This document shows positions 34,307-44,853 of a stretch of DNA of 64,000 nt, piece by piece (position 1 is the stretch's first letter; the number at the start of each line of letters is the position of its first letter). The stretch is from Bradyrhizobiaceae bacterium (GTDB lineage: Bacteria > Pseudomonadota > Alphaproteobacteria > Rhizobiales > Xanthobacteraceae), in the NCBI GenBank assembly GCA_947481685.1, contig CANKHA010000001.1:124001-188000 (forward strand), given 5' to 3'. The notes under the pieces are model-generated. The model saw only the letters and a list, made by a program, of their open reading frames with translations. It searched no databases and had not been told where the DNA came from. The position numbers and the translations under genes were made by a program.

Positions 34307-34711
34307 ATGGCATATACCACCACAGCGACGACCAAGGGCGGCCGCAACGGCCGCGCCATTCTCGACAACGGCGGTCTTGCGCTCGCGATGGCGCTGCCGA
34401 AGGAAATGGGCGGCGACGGCGCGGGCCACAATCCGGAGCAGCTATTCGCGCTCGGCTGGTCCTCCTGCTTCGGTCAGGCCATCCTTGCTCTGGCCAAGAA
34501 GCATGGCCTCGACGGTCAGGATGCGCGCGTTACCTGCACAATCACCCTCGACAAGGACGAGACGTCTTTCGCTCTCAAGGCGGAACTGAAGGTCTCGCTC
34601 CCGGGCGCCGACAAGGCCAAGGTTCAGGCGCTGGTCGAAGACGCCCACACCATTTGTCCCTATTCAAAAGCAACGCGCGGCAACGTGCCGGTCACGTTGA
34701 CCGTCGTCTAG
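34307..34711 (+). CDS. Ohr/OsmC family organic hydroperoxide reductase
   Basis: A 134-residue protein with the two peroxidatic/resolving cysteines of the family: Cys54 in LGWSSCFGQAI and Cys115 in HTICPYSKATRGN. Length and the CPYSKAT motif favour the Ohr subgroup, which reduces organic hydroperoxides with lipoyl-linked electrons. It starts four bases after the atpG stop, with GGAGG 12 bases upstream inside atpG, and ends 18 bases before atpD, so it is transcribed as part of the atp operon. That position is unusual. Confidence 0.88.
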   Translation: MAYTTTATTKGGRNGRAILDNGGLALAMALPKEMGGDGAGHNPEQLFALGWSSCFGQAILALAKKHGLDGQDARVTCTITLDKDETSFALKAELKVSLPGADKAKVQALVEDAHTICPYSKATRGNVPVTLTVV

Positions 34712-36168
<1,457 letters not shown>

Positions 36169-36169
<1 letters not shown>

Positions 36170-36414
36170 TGAGCAAATGGGCGATCGCGGCGCATGTCGT
36201 GATCGTCTGTCTATCGTTTCTCATGGGGACTTTAGGACAAGCGAGTTACGGGTTGGGCTGTTTCTACGAAAAGCACCCGTTCGGGTCTGCCTGTGAAGCG
36301 TCTGCCGGCTACTGGGCATTTGCCCAGTTCTTTCTCGCGACAGCAGGATGTTTCTACGGTGCGTGGGCTTTAGGTTTTTTCGGCATCCGGTTGGTTAGAA
36401 GAATCAGGACTTAG
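36169..36414 (+). CDS. Unrecognised 81-residue membrane protein in the atp operon
   Basis: I do not recognise this protein. It has two predicted membrane helices (about 5-25 and 48-74), a short loop with acidic and aromatic residues, a basic tail RLVRRIRT, and four cysteines (14, 31, 42, 61), two of them in a repeated GCFY motif. The start overlaps the atpD stop by one base and the stop lies two bases before atpC, so it looks translated within the operon. Codon use looks less GC-biased than its neighbours, suggesting later gain or weak expression. Confidence 0.65.
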
Positions 36415-36416
36415 CG

Positions 36417-36827
36417 ATGGCAACCTTCCAGTTCGAACTCGTCACGCCGGATAAGGTGCTGTTCTCCGGGCAAGTCGATCAGGTCGATGTGCCCGGCGTC
36501 GATGGCGACTTCGGCGTGCTCGCCGGTCATGCCCCGCTCGTGGCGCTGATCAAGCCCGGCGTGCTGGTGATCCACGAAGGCGGCAAGAAGCATCGCATCG
36601 TGGTGCTGGGCGGCTTTGCTGAAGTGAATCCGCAGGGTCTCTCGATCCTTGCCGATCTCGCCAGTCCCGCCGAGGATTTCGATCGCGCGGTGATCGCGTC
36701 GCAGATCGCCGAGACCGAACAGAAGGTCAAGGAGATGGAGCAGGGCTCATTGCTCGACCGTGCTCTTGAACGGCTCGACCATTTCAAGCAGCTGGATACC
36801 CACCTGAATTCGACCGGGATGCACTAG
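36417..36827 (+). CDS. atpC: ATP synthase F1 epsilon subunit
   Basis: A 136-residue epsilon subunit. The N-terminal beta-sandwich includes FELVTPDKVLFSGQVDQVDVPGVDGDFGVLAGHAP in its standard form, followed by a C-terminal helical part (about 90-130). It couples rotor to F1 and can inhibit ATP hydrolysis. It is the last gene of the operon and is followed by a repeat cluster. Confidence 0.96.
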   Translation: MATFQFELVTPDKVLFSGQVDQVDVPGVDGDFGVLAGHAPLVALIKPGVLVIHEGGKKHRIVVLGGFAEVNPQGLSILADLASPAEDFDRAVIASQIAETEQKVKEMEQGSLLDRALERLDHFKQLDTHLNSTGMH

Positions 36828-36856
36828 CCCTTTTCGTTGCTGGGCAAACAGCATCC

Positions 36857-36990
36857 ACCACCCTCATCCTGAGGAGCAGCCGAAGGCTGCGTCTCGAAGG
36901 ATGGCTACAGGTGAGGTTGTTGCATCATCATGGCCTGCATGGTTCGAGACGAATTGCTGCGCAATTCTCCTCACCATGAGGGTTTGATTT
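36857..36990. repeat. Palindromic repeat cluster after atpC
   Basis: Pieces CCCTCATCCTGAGGAG, GTCTCGAAGGATGG, GGTTCGAGACG and CTCCTCACCATGAGGG form nested imperfect inverted arms. It is related to the CCGTCATCCTGAGG elements at 21515 and 60749. It separates the atp operon from the convergent rppH and may act as a bidirectional terminator. Confidence 0.7.
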
Positions 36991-37006
36991 TGCGCGCCGC
37001 AGAAGA

Positions 37007-37513
37007 TTACGGCTTCGCGTATTCCGCGAAAGCCCGCACCATCCTATCGTAAACGGGTTTCTTGAACGGCACCACCAGCTCGGGTGTCTTCTCAAGCTTT
37101 TCCCATCGCCATGCGACGAATTCCGGCTTGTGTCTGCCGCCGCCCGGCTCAACGATGTTGATCTCGCTGTCATCGCCGGTGAAGCGGAGCGCGTACCACT
37201 TCTGCGTTTGCCCGCGATAGCGCCCGCGCCACGCATGCCCGCCGATCTCGGCCGGAATGTCATAGGTCAGCCACTCCGGCACTTCGCCGAGCTTCTGCAC
37301 CGAGCGGATGCTGGTCTCTTCGTAAAGCTCGCGCAACGCCGCGCGATAAGTGTCCTCGCCCGGGTCGATGCCGCCTTGCGGCAACTGCCAGGCATGAATG
37401 TCGTCGGTGTGTTCCGGTCCGCCCAGGCGGCGTCCGATAAACACCTTGCCCTCGGCATTGAACACCGCGATGCCGGCGCAGGGACGATAGGGCAGGGATT
37501 CGTGCGAGGGCAT
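37007..37513 (-). CDS. rppH: RNA pyrophosphohydrolase (Nudix)
   Basis: A 168-residue Nudix hydrolase. The Nudix box [10 protein letters not shown]...RELYEETSI lies at residues 47-69, preceded by WQLPQG, the RppH/dinucleoside-polyphosphatase signature. RppH removes pyrophosphate from mRNA 5' ends and triggers decay. It lies downstream of the polysaccharide deacetylase gene in the same direction, across a spacer filled with a palindromic repeat. Confidence 0.92.
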   Translation of the reverse strand: MPSHESLPYRPCAGIAVFNAEGKVFIGRRLGGPEHTDDIHAWQLPQGGIDPGEDTYRAALRELYEETSIRSVQKLGEVPEWLTYDIPAEIGGHAWRGRYRGQTQKWYALRFTGDDSEINIVEPGGGRHKPEFVAWRWEKLEKTPELVVPFKKPVYDRMVRAFAEYAKP

Positions 37514-37527
37514 TGTTCCTCAGGCCT

Positions 37528-37632
37528 CATGCCCGGCGCGCGGGCATCCAGTACTCAATAACGGAAATCGGCGCTTTGCGTTCGATGACTGTTTGCGAAG
37601 ACTGACGCGCCCGGTCAAGCCGGGACGATGAC
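37528..37632. repeat. Palindromic repeat between rppH and the deacetylase gene
   Basis: A CATGCCCGGCGCGCGGGCAT hairpin at one end and GCGCCCGGTCAAGCCGGGACG at the other show the same design as the element at 22877-22963. Confidence 0.6.
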
Positions 37633-37642
37633 TAAAAAAGTC

Positions 37643-38851
37643 TCAGCTCGACTTCGGTCTGTTCGGAACCGCACTGATCGGCACCAGCGTGAAGCCGCGG
37701 CCTTCCAGCGCCTTGGCCCATTTGGCGATGCGGTCGATGGCGACGGGTAGTGCGCTTGCGACTCCGACGGCAATGCCGCGCTCGCGCGCGCCGTTCTCCA
37801 GCCGTGCCAGCGCGCGGTCGATTTCCGCCGGTGTCGGCACTGCATCGATCACCACCTCGGCCTTGGCGAAGCCGAGATTATTGGCTCCGGCAATCTGGCC
37901 GGCAAGACTGCGGGCCGATGTGCCGTCGTCCATGTAGATCAGGCCGCGCTTGGCGGCCTCGCGCAAGACCGGTGAGAGCGACGGCTCCGACGCCGAGAAA
38001 CGCGCGCCCATGTAATTTGTGAGTCCGACATAGCCCTGGAAGCGGCTCATCAACCACTGCAGGCGATCGATGTTCTGTCCAGCATCGAGCGTGGTCAGCA
38101 AGGTCTGCGGACCGGGATCGTTATCGGGATAATCGAACGGTTCCATCGGTACCTGCAGCAAGACCTCGTGGCCTTCGTTGCGGGCGCGCTGCGCCAGCTG
38201 CTCGACATTGATGCTGTAAGGCGCGAAGGCAAAGGTCACCGGGCCCGGCAACTTGGAGAGGGCATCGGTTGTGCCGCTGGTGCCGATACCCAGGCCGTTG
38301 ATCACGATGGCGATGCGCGGACCGTCGGGTTTTCCCGCAGTGGCTTTCACGGCGCGCGCATAAGCCTCGGAGGGTTTGACGCCGTCGGCGCCGATTTTCG
38401 GAATCGGGCCGTGACGCGATGTCTCGATCAGCTTTGGATTCGGCCCGTTGGCGGTATCGGCCGCAGGTGTGCTGATGGTGCTGGCGCGCGTCGAACCGGG
38501 CGAAGCCTGCGTCGCAGGGATCGTCACGTCTTCGCGCTTGCCGCTGGTGCCGTCGATGATGGTGATGGTCTTGCTGCCGGGCGCGGGGCCGTCATAACGC
38601 GACGGCGACGTGACGGTCACCGGTGCTGTGCTGTCTTCCGCTGCTTTGGCTGCTGTTCCTGCCGCCCGGACGGCGACCAGAGCGGTCGGCTCCCCGCCCA
38701 GCGGATCGTCGGCCGTCACCGCCCACAGCACAAAGCTGACAAGGCAAAGTCCCAAAGCGCCCGCGGCGGCATGCGGCGCGAAGGCCGCTAATGCCAAGCC
38801 GGGCTTGGGTTTTTTGCTTTGCCCCAGGGGGGCGTTCAGGTCATCCGGCAC
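37643..38851 (-). CDS. Divergent polysaccharide deacetylase family protein
   Basis: A 402-residue protein with an N-terminal membrane anchor (about 24-46), a Pro/Thr/Ala-rich linker (50-160) and a C-terminal NodB-like domain of the divergent polysaccharide deacetylase family (about 175-395), starting at RIAIVINGLGIG. Further family-like motifs are EVLLQVPMEPFDYP and YMDDGTSARSL. The domain probably faces the periplasm and may act on envelope glycans; enzymatic activity is not established. It is encoded downstream of ctpA but beyond a terminator. Confidence 0.85.
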   Translation of the reverse strand: MPDDLNAPLGQSKKPKPGLALAAFAPHAAAGALGLCLVSFVLWAVTADDPLGGEPTALVAVRAAGTAAKAAEDSTAPVTVTSPSRYDGPAPGSKTITIIDGTSGKREDVTIPATQASPGSTRASTISTPAADTANGPNPKLIETSRHGPIPKIGADGVKPSEAYARAVKATAGKPDGPRIAIVINGLGIGTSGTTDALSKLPGPVTFAFAPYSINVEQLAQRARNEGHEVLLQVPMEPFDYPDNDPGPQTLLTTLDAGQNIDRLQWLMSRFQGYVGLTNYMGARFSASEPSLSPVLREAAKRGLIYMDDGTSARSLAGQIAGANNLGFAKAEVVIDAVPTPAEIDRALARLENGARERGIAVGVASALPVAIDRIAKWAKALEGRGFTLVPISAVPNRPKSS

Positions 38852-38934
38852 GGGACGATGTCTCGCGAATCATCCCCTGAGGCTGCCTGTGATTCGTTAA
38901 CCCCTCGTTTACCGTAATCGTCGCCCCACAAACA

Positions 38935-38962
38935 AAAAGGGCGACCCGGAGGCCGCCCTTTT
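38935..38962 (-). terminator. Intrinsic terminator of ctpA
   Basis: Arms AAAAGGGCG and CGCCCTTTT, extended by two more pairs after one mismatch, lie about 22 bases past the ctpA stop on the minus strand. A T-rich run follows the stem on that strand. Confidence 0.8.
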
Positions 38963-38983
38963 GAATGCGCGATGTAGGCCGGT

Positions 38984-40318
38984 TTAGTTCGGCACGCCCG
39001 CCTTCGGGTTTGGCGGGAAGGCCGCGTTCTGCACCGAGCCGTGCAGGAGATCGACCGCCATGCGCAGCGCCTTGTCGTCCTTCGGATCCGGCGGGATGTA
39101 GGACTGCGAACCGGTCGCCTCGTCGCCTTCGGCCTTGAGATGGCCGCGCAGCGAAGCTTCGCCCTTGGTGTCGGTGCGCGCCTTGATCTCGTCCGGCACG
39201 TCCTGCAGCACTTCGATATCGGGCGAGATGCCCTTGGCCTGGATCGAGCGTCCCGACGGCGTGAAGTAACGGGCCGTGGTCAACCGCAGCGCGCCGTTGC
39301 CGGAGCCGAGCGGGATGATGGTCTGCACCGAGCCCTTGCCGAACGAGCGCGTGCCGATGACGGTCGCCCGCTTGTGATCCTGCAGCGCGCCGGCAACGAT
39401 TTCCGACGCGGACGCCGAACCGCCGTTGATCAGCACAATGACCGGCTTGTTCTTCGTCAGATCGCCGGACTTGGCGTTACGGCGCTGCGTCTCTTCCACG
39501 TTGCGGCCGCGGGTGGAGACGATCTCGCCCTTGTCGAGGAAGGCGTCCGACACCGAGATCGCTTCTTCCAGCAAGCCGCCGGGATTGTTGCGCATGTCGA
39601 TGATGTAGCCCTTGAGCTTGTCGCCCGGGGCCTGGGTCGTGAGATCGGTGATCGCACGCTTGAGGCCTTCGGTGGTCTGCTCGTTGAACTGCGTCAGGCG
39701 GATGTAAGCGACATCCTCGCCTTCCAGCCGCGAGCGGACCGAGCGCACGCGAATGACGGCGCGCTCGAGCGTGATCTCGAGCGGAGCATCCTTGCCCTTG
39801 CGCATCACCTTCAGGCGAATCTTCGTGTTGGGAGCGCCGCGCATCTTCTCGACGGCCTGATTCAGGGTGAGGCCCTGCACCGCGTCGTCGTCGAGATAGG
39901 TGATGATGTCGTTGGCGAGGATGCCGGCCTTGGCGGCAGGCGTATCGTCGATCGGCGCCACCACCTTGATCAGGCCGTCTTCCATCGTGACTTCAATGCC
40001 GAGACCGCCGAACTCACCGCGGGTCTGCACCTGCATGTCGCGATAGCTCTTGCCGTCCATGTAGCTGGAATGCGGATCGAGATTGGAAAGCATGCCGTTG
40101 ATCGCGGATTCGACAAGCTTGCTGTCTTCCGGCTTCTCGACGTAGTCGGCGCGTACGCGCTCGAACACGTCGCCGAACAGATTGAGTTGCTTGTAGGTGT
40201 CGGCTGCCGCTGCTTTCGCGCTTGAGCCGAGGAGAAGAATGCGCGGTTGTGTTGCCACCACCGTCAACGCCGCACCCGCAACCGCACCGAGGAGAATGAG
40301 AGAGGTCTTGCGCATCAT
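38984..40318 (-). CDS. ctpA: Carboxy-terminal processing protease (S41A)
   Basis: A 444-residue periplasmic serine protease. An N-terminal signal/anchor (about 4-24) is followed by a PDZ domain (about 88-175) and an S41 domain with the Ser303-Lys328 catalytic dyad (GGSASASEI; GKGSVQTI). It trims periplasmic proteins and, in related systems, controls murein hydrolases. An upstream ATG at 40354 is in frame, but the ATG at 40318 has AGG seven bases upstream and overlaps the envC-like stop by four bases, so I chose it. Confidence 0.93.
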   Translation of the reverse strand: MMRKTSLILLGAVAGAALTVVATQPRILLLGSSAKAAAADTYKQLNLFGDVFERVRADYVEKPEDSKLVESAINGMLSNLDPHSSYMDGKSYRDMQVQTRGEFGGLGIEVTMEDGLIKVVAPIDDTPAAKAGILANDIITYLDDDAVQGLTLNQAVEKMRGAPNTKIRLKVMRKGKDAPLEITLERAVIRVRSVRSRLEGEDVAYIRLTQFNEQTTEGLKRAITDLTTQAPGDKLKGYIIDMRNNPGGLLEEAISVSDAFLDKGEIVSTRGRNVEETQRRNAKSGDLTKNKPVIVLINGGSASASEIVAGALQDHKRATVIGTRSFGKGSVQTIIPLGSGNGALRLTTARYFTPSGRSIQAKGISPDIEVLQDVPDEIKARTDTKGEASLRGHLKAEGDEATGSQSYIPPDPKDDKALRMAVDLLHGSVQNAAFPPNPKAGVPN

Positions 40319-41634
40319 CCGCGAACCTTTTCGCTTTCGCTTGTAGCCCACCATGGGCTGGGATCGATCGGCGTTCCGTCCTTACGAAACTCGATATAAA
40401 GCACGGGCTGACTCGGGGTTACGGTGGCCGCAGCAGAGGCAATTTGCCCTCCGCTTCCCATCGCGGCCACAGGCTCTCCGGTCAGGACAAATTGTCCGGG
40501 ATCCACGGATATCCGCTCCATCCCCATCAGGAGCACATGATACCCGCCGCCGGCGTTCAGGATCAAGACTTGTCCGTACGATCTGAAGGGACCGGCGTAA
40601 ACAACGAGCCCGTCACACGGGGATGTGACCTGCGCGCCCGGCCGGGCAGCGATCGCAAGGCCCTTTTCCAGGCCTCCTGCGGTGTCCTGGTCGCCAAAAT
40701 TGCGGATTTTAACCCCGTTCACAGGAAGTGGGAGCAATCCGCGGGCGGAACTGAAGGTGACCGCCGGGGTCAGCCGTTCTGCGTCCTGGGTGGAGCCGGG
40801 AACCGGACGCCCTTCGAGGGCGGCGCGGGCAGCCGCGCGGGCAGTGCGGGTGGTGGCGTCGAGGCCCTGTTCCAGCTTGGCGATGAGGTCGTTCAGGTTG
40901 GTGGCCTGACGCGACAGTGCCGTGGCGCGCTGGCGCTCGGCTTCGAGCTCGCCTTCCGCCGCTGTCTGTCTTTTCTGGCGGCCTTCGACCAAAACCGAGA
41001 GCCGCTGGTGATCGTCTCCAAGCGATGCGAGGTCGCGCTTCTGCGTTTCGCGCTCGACCGCGATGTCCTTGCGCACGCGCACAAGGTCGGTGAGATCGCT
41101 GGCGAGCGCTTCCGTCTGCTGGCGCATCTCCGGCAACACCGCACCCAGCATGATGGCGGTGCGCACCGATTGCAGCGCGTCTTCCGGCTGCACCATCACC
41201 GCGGGCGGCGGACGCCGGCCCATGCGTTGCAGGGCCGCGAGCACTTCCGCAATCACCGCACGCCGCCCGTCGAGCGATTTGCGAATGGCGCTTTCGTTTT
41301 CATCGAGGGGCTTCAGCCGGGTCTCGGTTGCAGCGATGCGCTGCTCCACGGCGCGCACACGCGCAGCGGTGTCGATCAGTTGCTGGTTGAACTTGCGGCG
41401 GTCGCCTGCGAGGGCATCGATTTCTTCGCGCAGCCTGGCTTCCGCCTCGGCGGCTTTCTTGCGCTCAGCCTGCAGCGATTCGAATTCCTGGTCACGCTGC
41501 TGCAGCGCTTCCGGGCTCACGCCGCCGCGCAACGCAGGACGATCCTGCGCGACGGAATAAGACGACAAGGCCAAGCTAACCGGCAGAGCCAAAGCCACTG
41601 CCGTCAGGGTCTTGCTGTATTGAGAAGGGATCAT
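40315..41634 (-). CDS. EnvC-like murein hydrolase activator (degenerate M23/LytM)
   Basis: A protein of about 439 residues: signal peptide (cleaved near SVAQ), a long coiled coil (about 45-265) and a C-terminal LytM domain (about 315-430). The zinc ligands of active M23 peptidases look lost: the usual His-x-Gly-x-Asp site reads EKGLAIA, and the second site is YHVLLMGM. This is the pattern of EnvC, which activates amidases rather than cutting itself. An in-frame ATG at 41679 is possible. It is coupled to ctpA, a common pairing. Confidence 0.85.
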   Translation of the reverse strand: MIPSQYSKTLTAVALALPVSLALSSYSVAQDRPALRGGVSPEALQQRDQEFESLQAERKKAAEAEARLREEIDALAGDRRKFNQQLIDTAARVRAVEQRIAATETRLKPLDENESAIRKSLDGRRAVIAEVLAALQRMGRRPPPAVMVQPEDALQSVRTAIMLGAVLPEMRQQTEALASDLTDLVRVRKDIAVERETQKRDLASLGDDHQRLSVLVEGRQKRQTAAEGELEAERQRATALSRQATNLNDLIAKLEQGLDATTRTARAAARAALEGRPVPGSTQDAERLTPAVTFSSARGLLPLPVNGVKIRNFGDQDTAGGLEKGLAIAARPGAQVTSPCDGLVVYAGPFRSYGQVLILNAGGGYHVLLMGMERISVDPGQFVLTGEPVAAMGSGGQIASAAATVTPSQPVLYIEFRKDGTPIDPSPWWATSESEKVRG

Positions 41635-41734
41635 TCCCACCGAGCTATTCGCCGCCCCGTTTAAGGGTCCAGATGGCATCTCGAATCGACCGGATTTAAG
41701 GCCAATCCGGGTTCCAGCACCCGTTAAATTTTGC

Positions 41735-42217
41735 TCATGCGCGGTGGTAGGGATGACCCGCCAGCAAGGTGGCGGCCCGATACACCTGTTCCAGCAGCAT
41801 GATGCGGACCAGTTGATGCGGCCAGGTGGCTGCGCCGAAGGCCAGTTTCAGGTCGGCGCGGTCGCGCAGGCTAGCGCCCAGCCCGTCGGCCCCGCCAATC
41901 ACGAATACGGCGGTCGGACGCCCGGCATCGCGCCAGCGCTTGAGCCGGTCGGTCAATGTCACGCTGTCGAGGTTTTCGCCGCGTTCATCGAGCGCGATGA
42001 TGACCGCGCCATCCGGGATCAAAGTGGTGAGCGCGATGGCTTCTTCCATGACGCGCTTCTCGACCTCGCGCGCCTTGCTCTCTCTGATTTCGATGATTTC
42101 GACGCCGCGCAATCCAATGCCGCGGCCGGCATCCGTGGCGCGCTTGCGGTAACGCTCCGCCAAATCCTGTTCGGGACCCTGCTTCTGGCGGCCCACGGCG
42201 GCGACGATGATGCGCAT
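41735..42217 (-). CDS. rlmH: 23S rRNA (pseudouridine1915-N3)-methyltransferase RlmH
   Basis: A 160-residue SPOUT methyltransferase with the knotted SAM-binding site VFVIGGADGLG (about 104-114) and the conserved C-terminus HQLVRIMLLEQVYRA...YHR. It methylates pseudouridine 1915 in helix 69 of 23S rRNA on assembled ribosomes. It lies between rsfS and the envC-like gene, the usual order. Confidence 0.95.
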   Translation of the reverse strand: MRIIVAAVGRQKQGPEQDLAERYRKRATDAGRGIGLRGVEIIEIRESKAREVEKRVMEEAIALTTLIPDGAVIIALDERGENLDSVTLTDRLKRWRDAGRPTAVFVIGGADGLGASLRDRADLKLAFGAATWPHQLVRIMLLEQVYRAATLLAGHPYHRA

Positions 42218-42244
42218 GGCGCGTCGCCGTTAGCGCTTAATGAT

Positions 42245-42293
42245 GCGCATGATCTTGTCCAAAAACCGGTTCCCACTTTTTGGGATCATGCGC
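42245..42293. repeat. REP-like palindrome between rlmH and rsfS
   Basis: Arms GCGCATGATC and GATCATGCGC flank an ACCGGTTCCCACTTTT core, the same design as 6727-6773. The right arm contains the rsfS stop codon (42286-42288), so the element has reached the very end of that gene. Confidence 0.78.
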
Positions 42294-42630
42294 GCTCGCT
42301 CGTCCGGCGACCGTCCGGGCGTGCACCGGAGCCCGACCACATCTTTTCAAGATTGTAGAAGGCGCGCACTTCAGGACGGAAGACGTGGACGATCACATCG
42401 CCAGCATCGATCAGAACCCAGTCGCATTGCGGGATGCCTTCGGAGCGAACGCTCTTCACGCCGCCCTTGTGCAGATCCTTGATCAGGTTGTCCGCGACAG
42501 CGCCGACATGGCGATTCGAACGGCCGTTGGTCACGACCATGTAATCGCCAATCGAGGTTTTGCCGCGGAGATCGAGGGTGAGGGTATCCTCAGCCTTCAT
42601 GTCTTCGAGCGAGGCGAGGACAAGCTGCAA
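42286..42630 (-). CDS. rsfS: Ribosomal silencing factor RsfS
   Basis: A protein of at least 114 residues with the RsfS core: LEDMKAEDTLTLDLRGKTSIGDYMVV, GRSNRHVGAVADNL, DWVLIDAGDVIVHVF and the C-terminal R-x-FYNLEKMW. It binds uL14 and blocks subunit joining under starvation. The start is doubtful: no ATG is available, the frame begins with TTG at 42630, and it stays open further upstream (basic, Ala/Pro/Lys-rich codons to about 42770) without a good start codon. The C-terminal tail after EKMW and the stop may come from the adjoining repeat. Confidence 0.9.
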   Translation of the reverse strand: MQLVLASLEDMKAEDTLTLDLRGKTSIGDYMVVTNGRSNRHVGAVADNLIKDLHKGGVKSVRSEGIPQCDWVLIDAGDVIVHVFRPEVRAFYNLEKMWSGSGARPDGRRTSERA

Positions 42631-42804
42631 CGTCTCATCGGCTGCGGGACGCGCTTTTGGCGCTTTCGAGACGGGTGCGGTTGCGCGCGATTTGCGGGCC
42701 CGCGAAGTTGCAAGGGTGGACAGTGGTCCTTTTCCTTTTGGCTGTCTTTTGCACCCCGATTCATGCCGGAGCCTGGTGAGGATATGGGCGCAACTATAGC
42801 AGTT

Positions 42805-43434
42805 TCAAGCTTTGTGTTGGGCTTTCCGGCGCAGGGCCGTGGACGACAACCCCGATTTCAACCCGTGCAAATAGGCCCAGGCCGGCGGCCTGCGATCGGC
42901 CAGGGTTCTGATTCCGGATTCCGGAACCCGCCAGCGTCCCAAAGCCTGCGCGGCGATGCCGCCGGTGGCGGACAGGTCCGGGACCAGACGATCGACAACG
43001 GCGATGGGTATCATGCGGGCAATACCCCGCCAGTTCTGCCAGCGATGGAAGCTCCGCAGATTGTCGGCGCCCATGATCCAGACAAACCGCACACCCGGAC
43101 ACCGGCGGCGCAGAAATGAAACGGTCTGGAACGTGTAATGGCTGCCAATCGCTTCCTCGAAGCCGGTCACCACAATGCGGGGATCGCGCGCGAAAGCCTT
43201 GATGGTTCGTATGCGGTCCGCGAGCGGCGTGAGTTCCTTCTTGTCCTTGAGCGGATTGCCCGGCGTCACCAGCCACCAGACCCGGTCGAGACCGAGTTTT
43301 TTCATCGCCAGCAAACAGGCCGCGAGATGGGCCTCATGCGGCGGATCGAACGTCCCGCCAAACAGGCCGATACGCATGCCTTGAGCATAAGGAGGCAACA
43401 CCAGCCGCGTGTCCGCTTGAGGCGCGGAGGTCAC
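42805..43434 (-). CDS. nadD: Nicotinate-nucleotide adenylyltransferase
   Basis: A 209-residue nucleotidyltransferase that makes deamido-NAD from nicotinate mononucleotide and ATP. It has the [11 protein letters not shown] motif (His33, His36) and the C-terminal SSTALRR motif. The frame extends through proA to 43761, but the GTG at 43434 overlaps the proA stop (GTGA) and gives the family-typical leader [13 protein letters not shown]. An internal ATG 19 codons later is a less likely start. Confidence 0.93.
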   Translation of the reverse strand: MTSAPQADTRLVLPPYAQGMRIGLFGGTFDPPHEAHLAACLLAMKKLGLDRVWWLVTPGNPLKDKKELTPLADRIRTIKAFARDPRIVVTGFEEAIGSHYTFQTVSFLRRRCPGVRFVWIMGADNLRSFHRWQNWRGIARMIPIAVVDRLVPDLSATGGIAAQALGRWRVPESGIRTLADRRPPAWAYLHGLKSGLSSTALRRKAQHKA

Positions 43435-44729
43435 GGCCGGATCTGCCCGGTTCCGCGGATCCGATATTTGAAGCTCGTGAGTTGTTCGGCGCCAACCGGA
43501 CCGCGCGCATGCATCTTGCCGGTGGCGATGCCGATTTCCGCGCCGAAGCCGAACTCGCCGCCGTCGGCGAATTGCGTCGATGCATTGTGCAGCACGATCG
43601 CGGAATCCACTTCGCTGAGGAATTGCTCCGCCGCCTTCTTGTCTTCGGTGACGATGGAGTCGGTGTGGTGCGAGCCGTAGTGCTCGATATGCGCGATCGC
43701 GCCATCGACGCCCTCCACTGTTTTCACCGCGATGATGGCGTCGAGATATTCGGTGGCCCAATCCTCTTCGCTCGCGGCTTTCACGCGCGCGTCCGCGCTG
43801 CGCGTCGTCTCATCGCCGCGAATTTCACAACCGGCATCGATCAACATTGTCACAAGCGGCTTGAGGTAAGTTGCGGCGACAGCGCGATCCACCAGCAATG
43901 TTTCGGCAGCGCCGCAGACGCCGGTGCGGCGCATCTTGGCGTTCAGCACGATGGCCTTCGCCATGTCGAGTGACGCGGCCTTGTCGACATAGACATGGCA
44001 GACGCCTTCGAGATGCGCGAACACCGGCACGCGCGCTTCCGCCTGCACGCGCCCGACCAGGCCCTTGCCGCCGCGCGGTACGATGATGTCGATCGCGCCA
44101 TCGAGCCCTTGCAGCATGTGTCCGACCGCAGCGCGGTCGCGCGTGGGCACGATCTGGATCGCTTCCGCAGGAAGCCCGGATTCGCGCAAGCCTTCGGCCA
44201 GCGCCGCATGGATCGCGCGCACCGAGCGATAGCTCTCCGATCCGCCGCGCAGGATCACGGCGTTGCCCGCCTTCAGGCAGAGCGCCGCGGCGTCCGCCGT
44301 CACGTTGGGACGGCTCTCGTAAATGATGCCGACCACGCCAAGCGGTACGCGCACGCGCTCGATGGTCATGCCATTGGGACGGGTCCAGGACTCCGTCACC
44401 TTGCCGACCGGGTCGGGCAGGCCGCGCACCACGTCAATGCCGTCGGCCATCGCGGCGACACGCGCGGCGTCGAGCGTCAGACGGTCGAGGAAAGCCGCGC
44501 CTGCGGTTTCCGTTTTCATCCTGGCCTCCGCCACGTCCTCGGCATTGGCCGCGAGGATATCCTGGGCATGAAAGCGAACCGCCTTGGCCATCGCCGAGAG
44601 GGCGGCATTTTTCTGCGGTGCGGGGGTGAGGGTGAGCGCCCGCGCAGCCGCCCGGGCGCCCCGGCCCAGCGCGCGCATGACGTCGGCGATGTCGCCGGAA
44701 CCCTCAATTGTCTTCAGCGGAGCGGTCAT
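43431..44729 (-). CDS. proA: Gamma-glutamyl phosphate reductase
   Basis: A 432-residue aldehyde-dehydrogenase-fold enzyme of proline synthesis that reduces gamma-glutamyl phosphate to the semialdehyde. Typical stretches are [25 protein letters not shown] and the catalytic-cysteine segment [13 protein letters not shown]. In-frame ATGs exist at 44762 and 44735; 44729 gives the usual N-terminus [10 protein letters not shown]. Its partner proB lies 1.2 kb away on the same strand, with two plus-strand genes between them. Confidence 0.95.
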   Translation of the reverse strand: MTAPLKTIEGSGDIADVMRALGRGARAAARALTLTPAPQKNAALSAMAKAVRFHAQDILAANAEDVAEARMKTETAGAAFLDRLTLDAARVAAMADGIDVVRGLPDPVGKVTESWTRPNGMTIERVRVPLGVVGIIYESRPNVTADAAALCLKAGNAVILRGGSESYRSVRAIHAALAEGLRESGLPAEAIQIVPTRDRAAVGHMLQGLDGAIDIIVPRGGKGLVGRVQAEARVPVFAHLEGVCHVYVDKAASLDMAKAIVLNAKMRRTGVCGAAETLLVDRAVAATYLKPLVTMLIDAGCEIRGDETTRSADARVKAASEEDWATEYLDAIIAVKTVEGVDGAIAHIEHYGSHHTDSIVTEDKKAAEQFLSEVDSAIVLHNASTQFADGGEFGFGAEIGIATGKMHARGPVGAEQLTSFKYRIRGTGQIRP

Positions 44730-44853
44730 AACCATCCAATCCTGCAGGATTTTTCCTACCACGTTCGATTCCTGTGGGCGAATCGTGGCAGCCGGGAACG
44801 CCTGTCATAGAGCCGCATTAGTTAGTCATTGGTGGGCTTTTGTGGAGGTCGAT

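Noticed and set aside
43435-43761. N-terminal extension of nadD into proA
   Set aside because: The extension is Arg/His-rich out-of-frame proA sequence; GTG at 43434 overlapping the proA stop is the sensible start.
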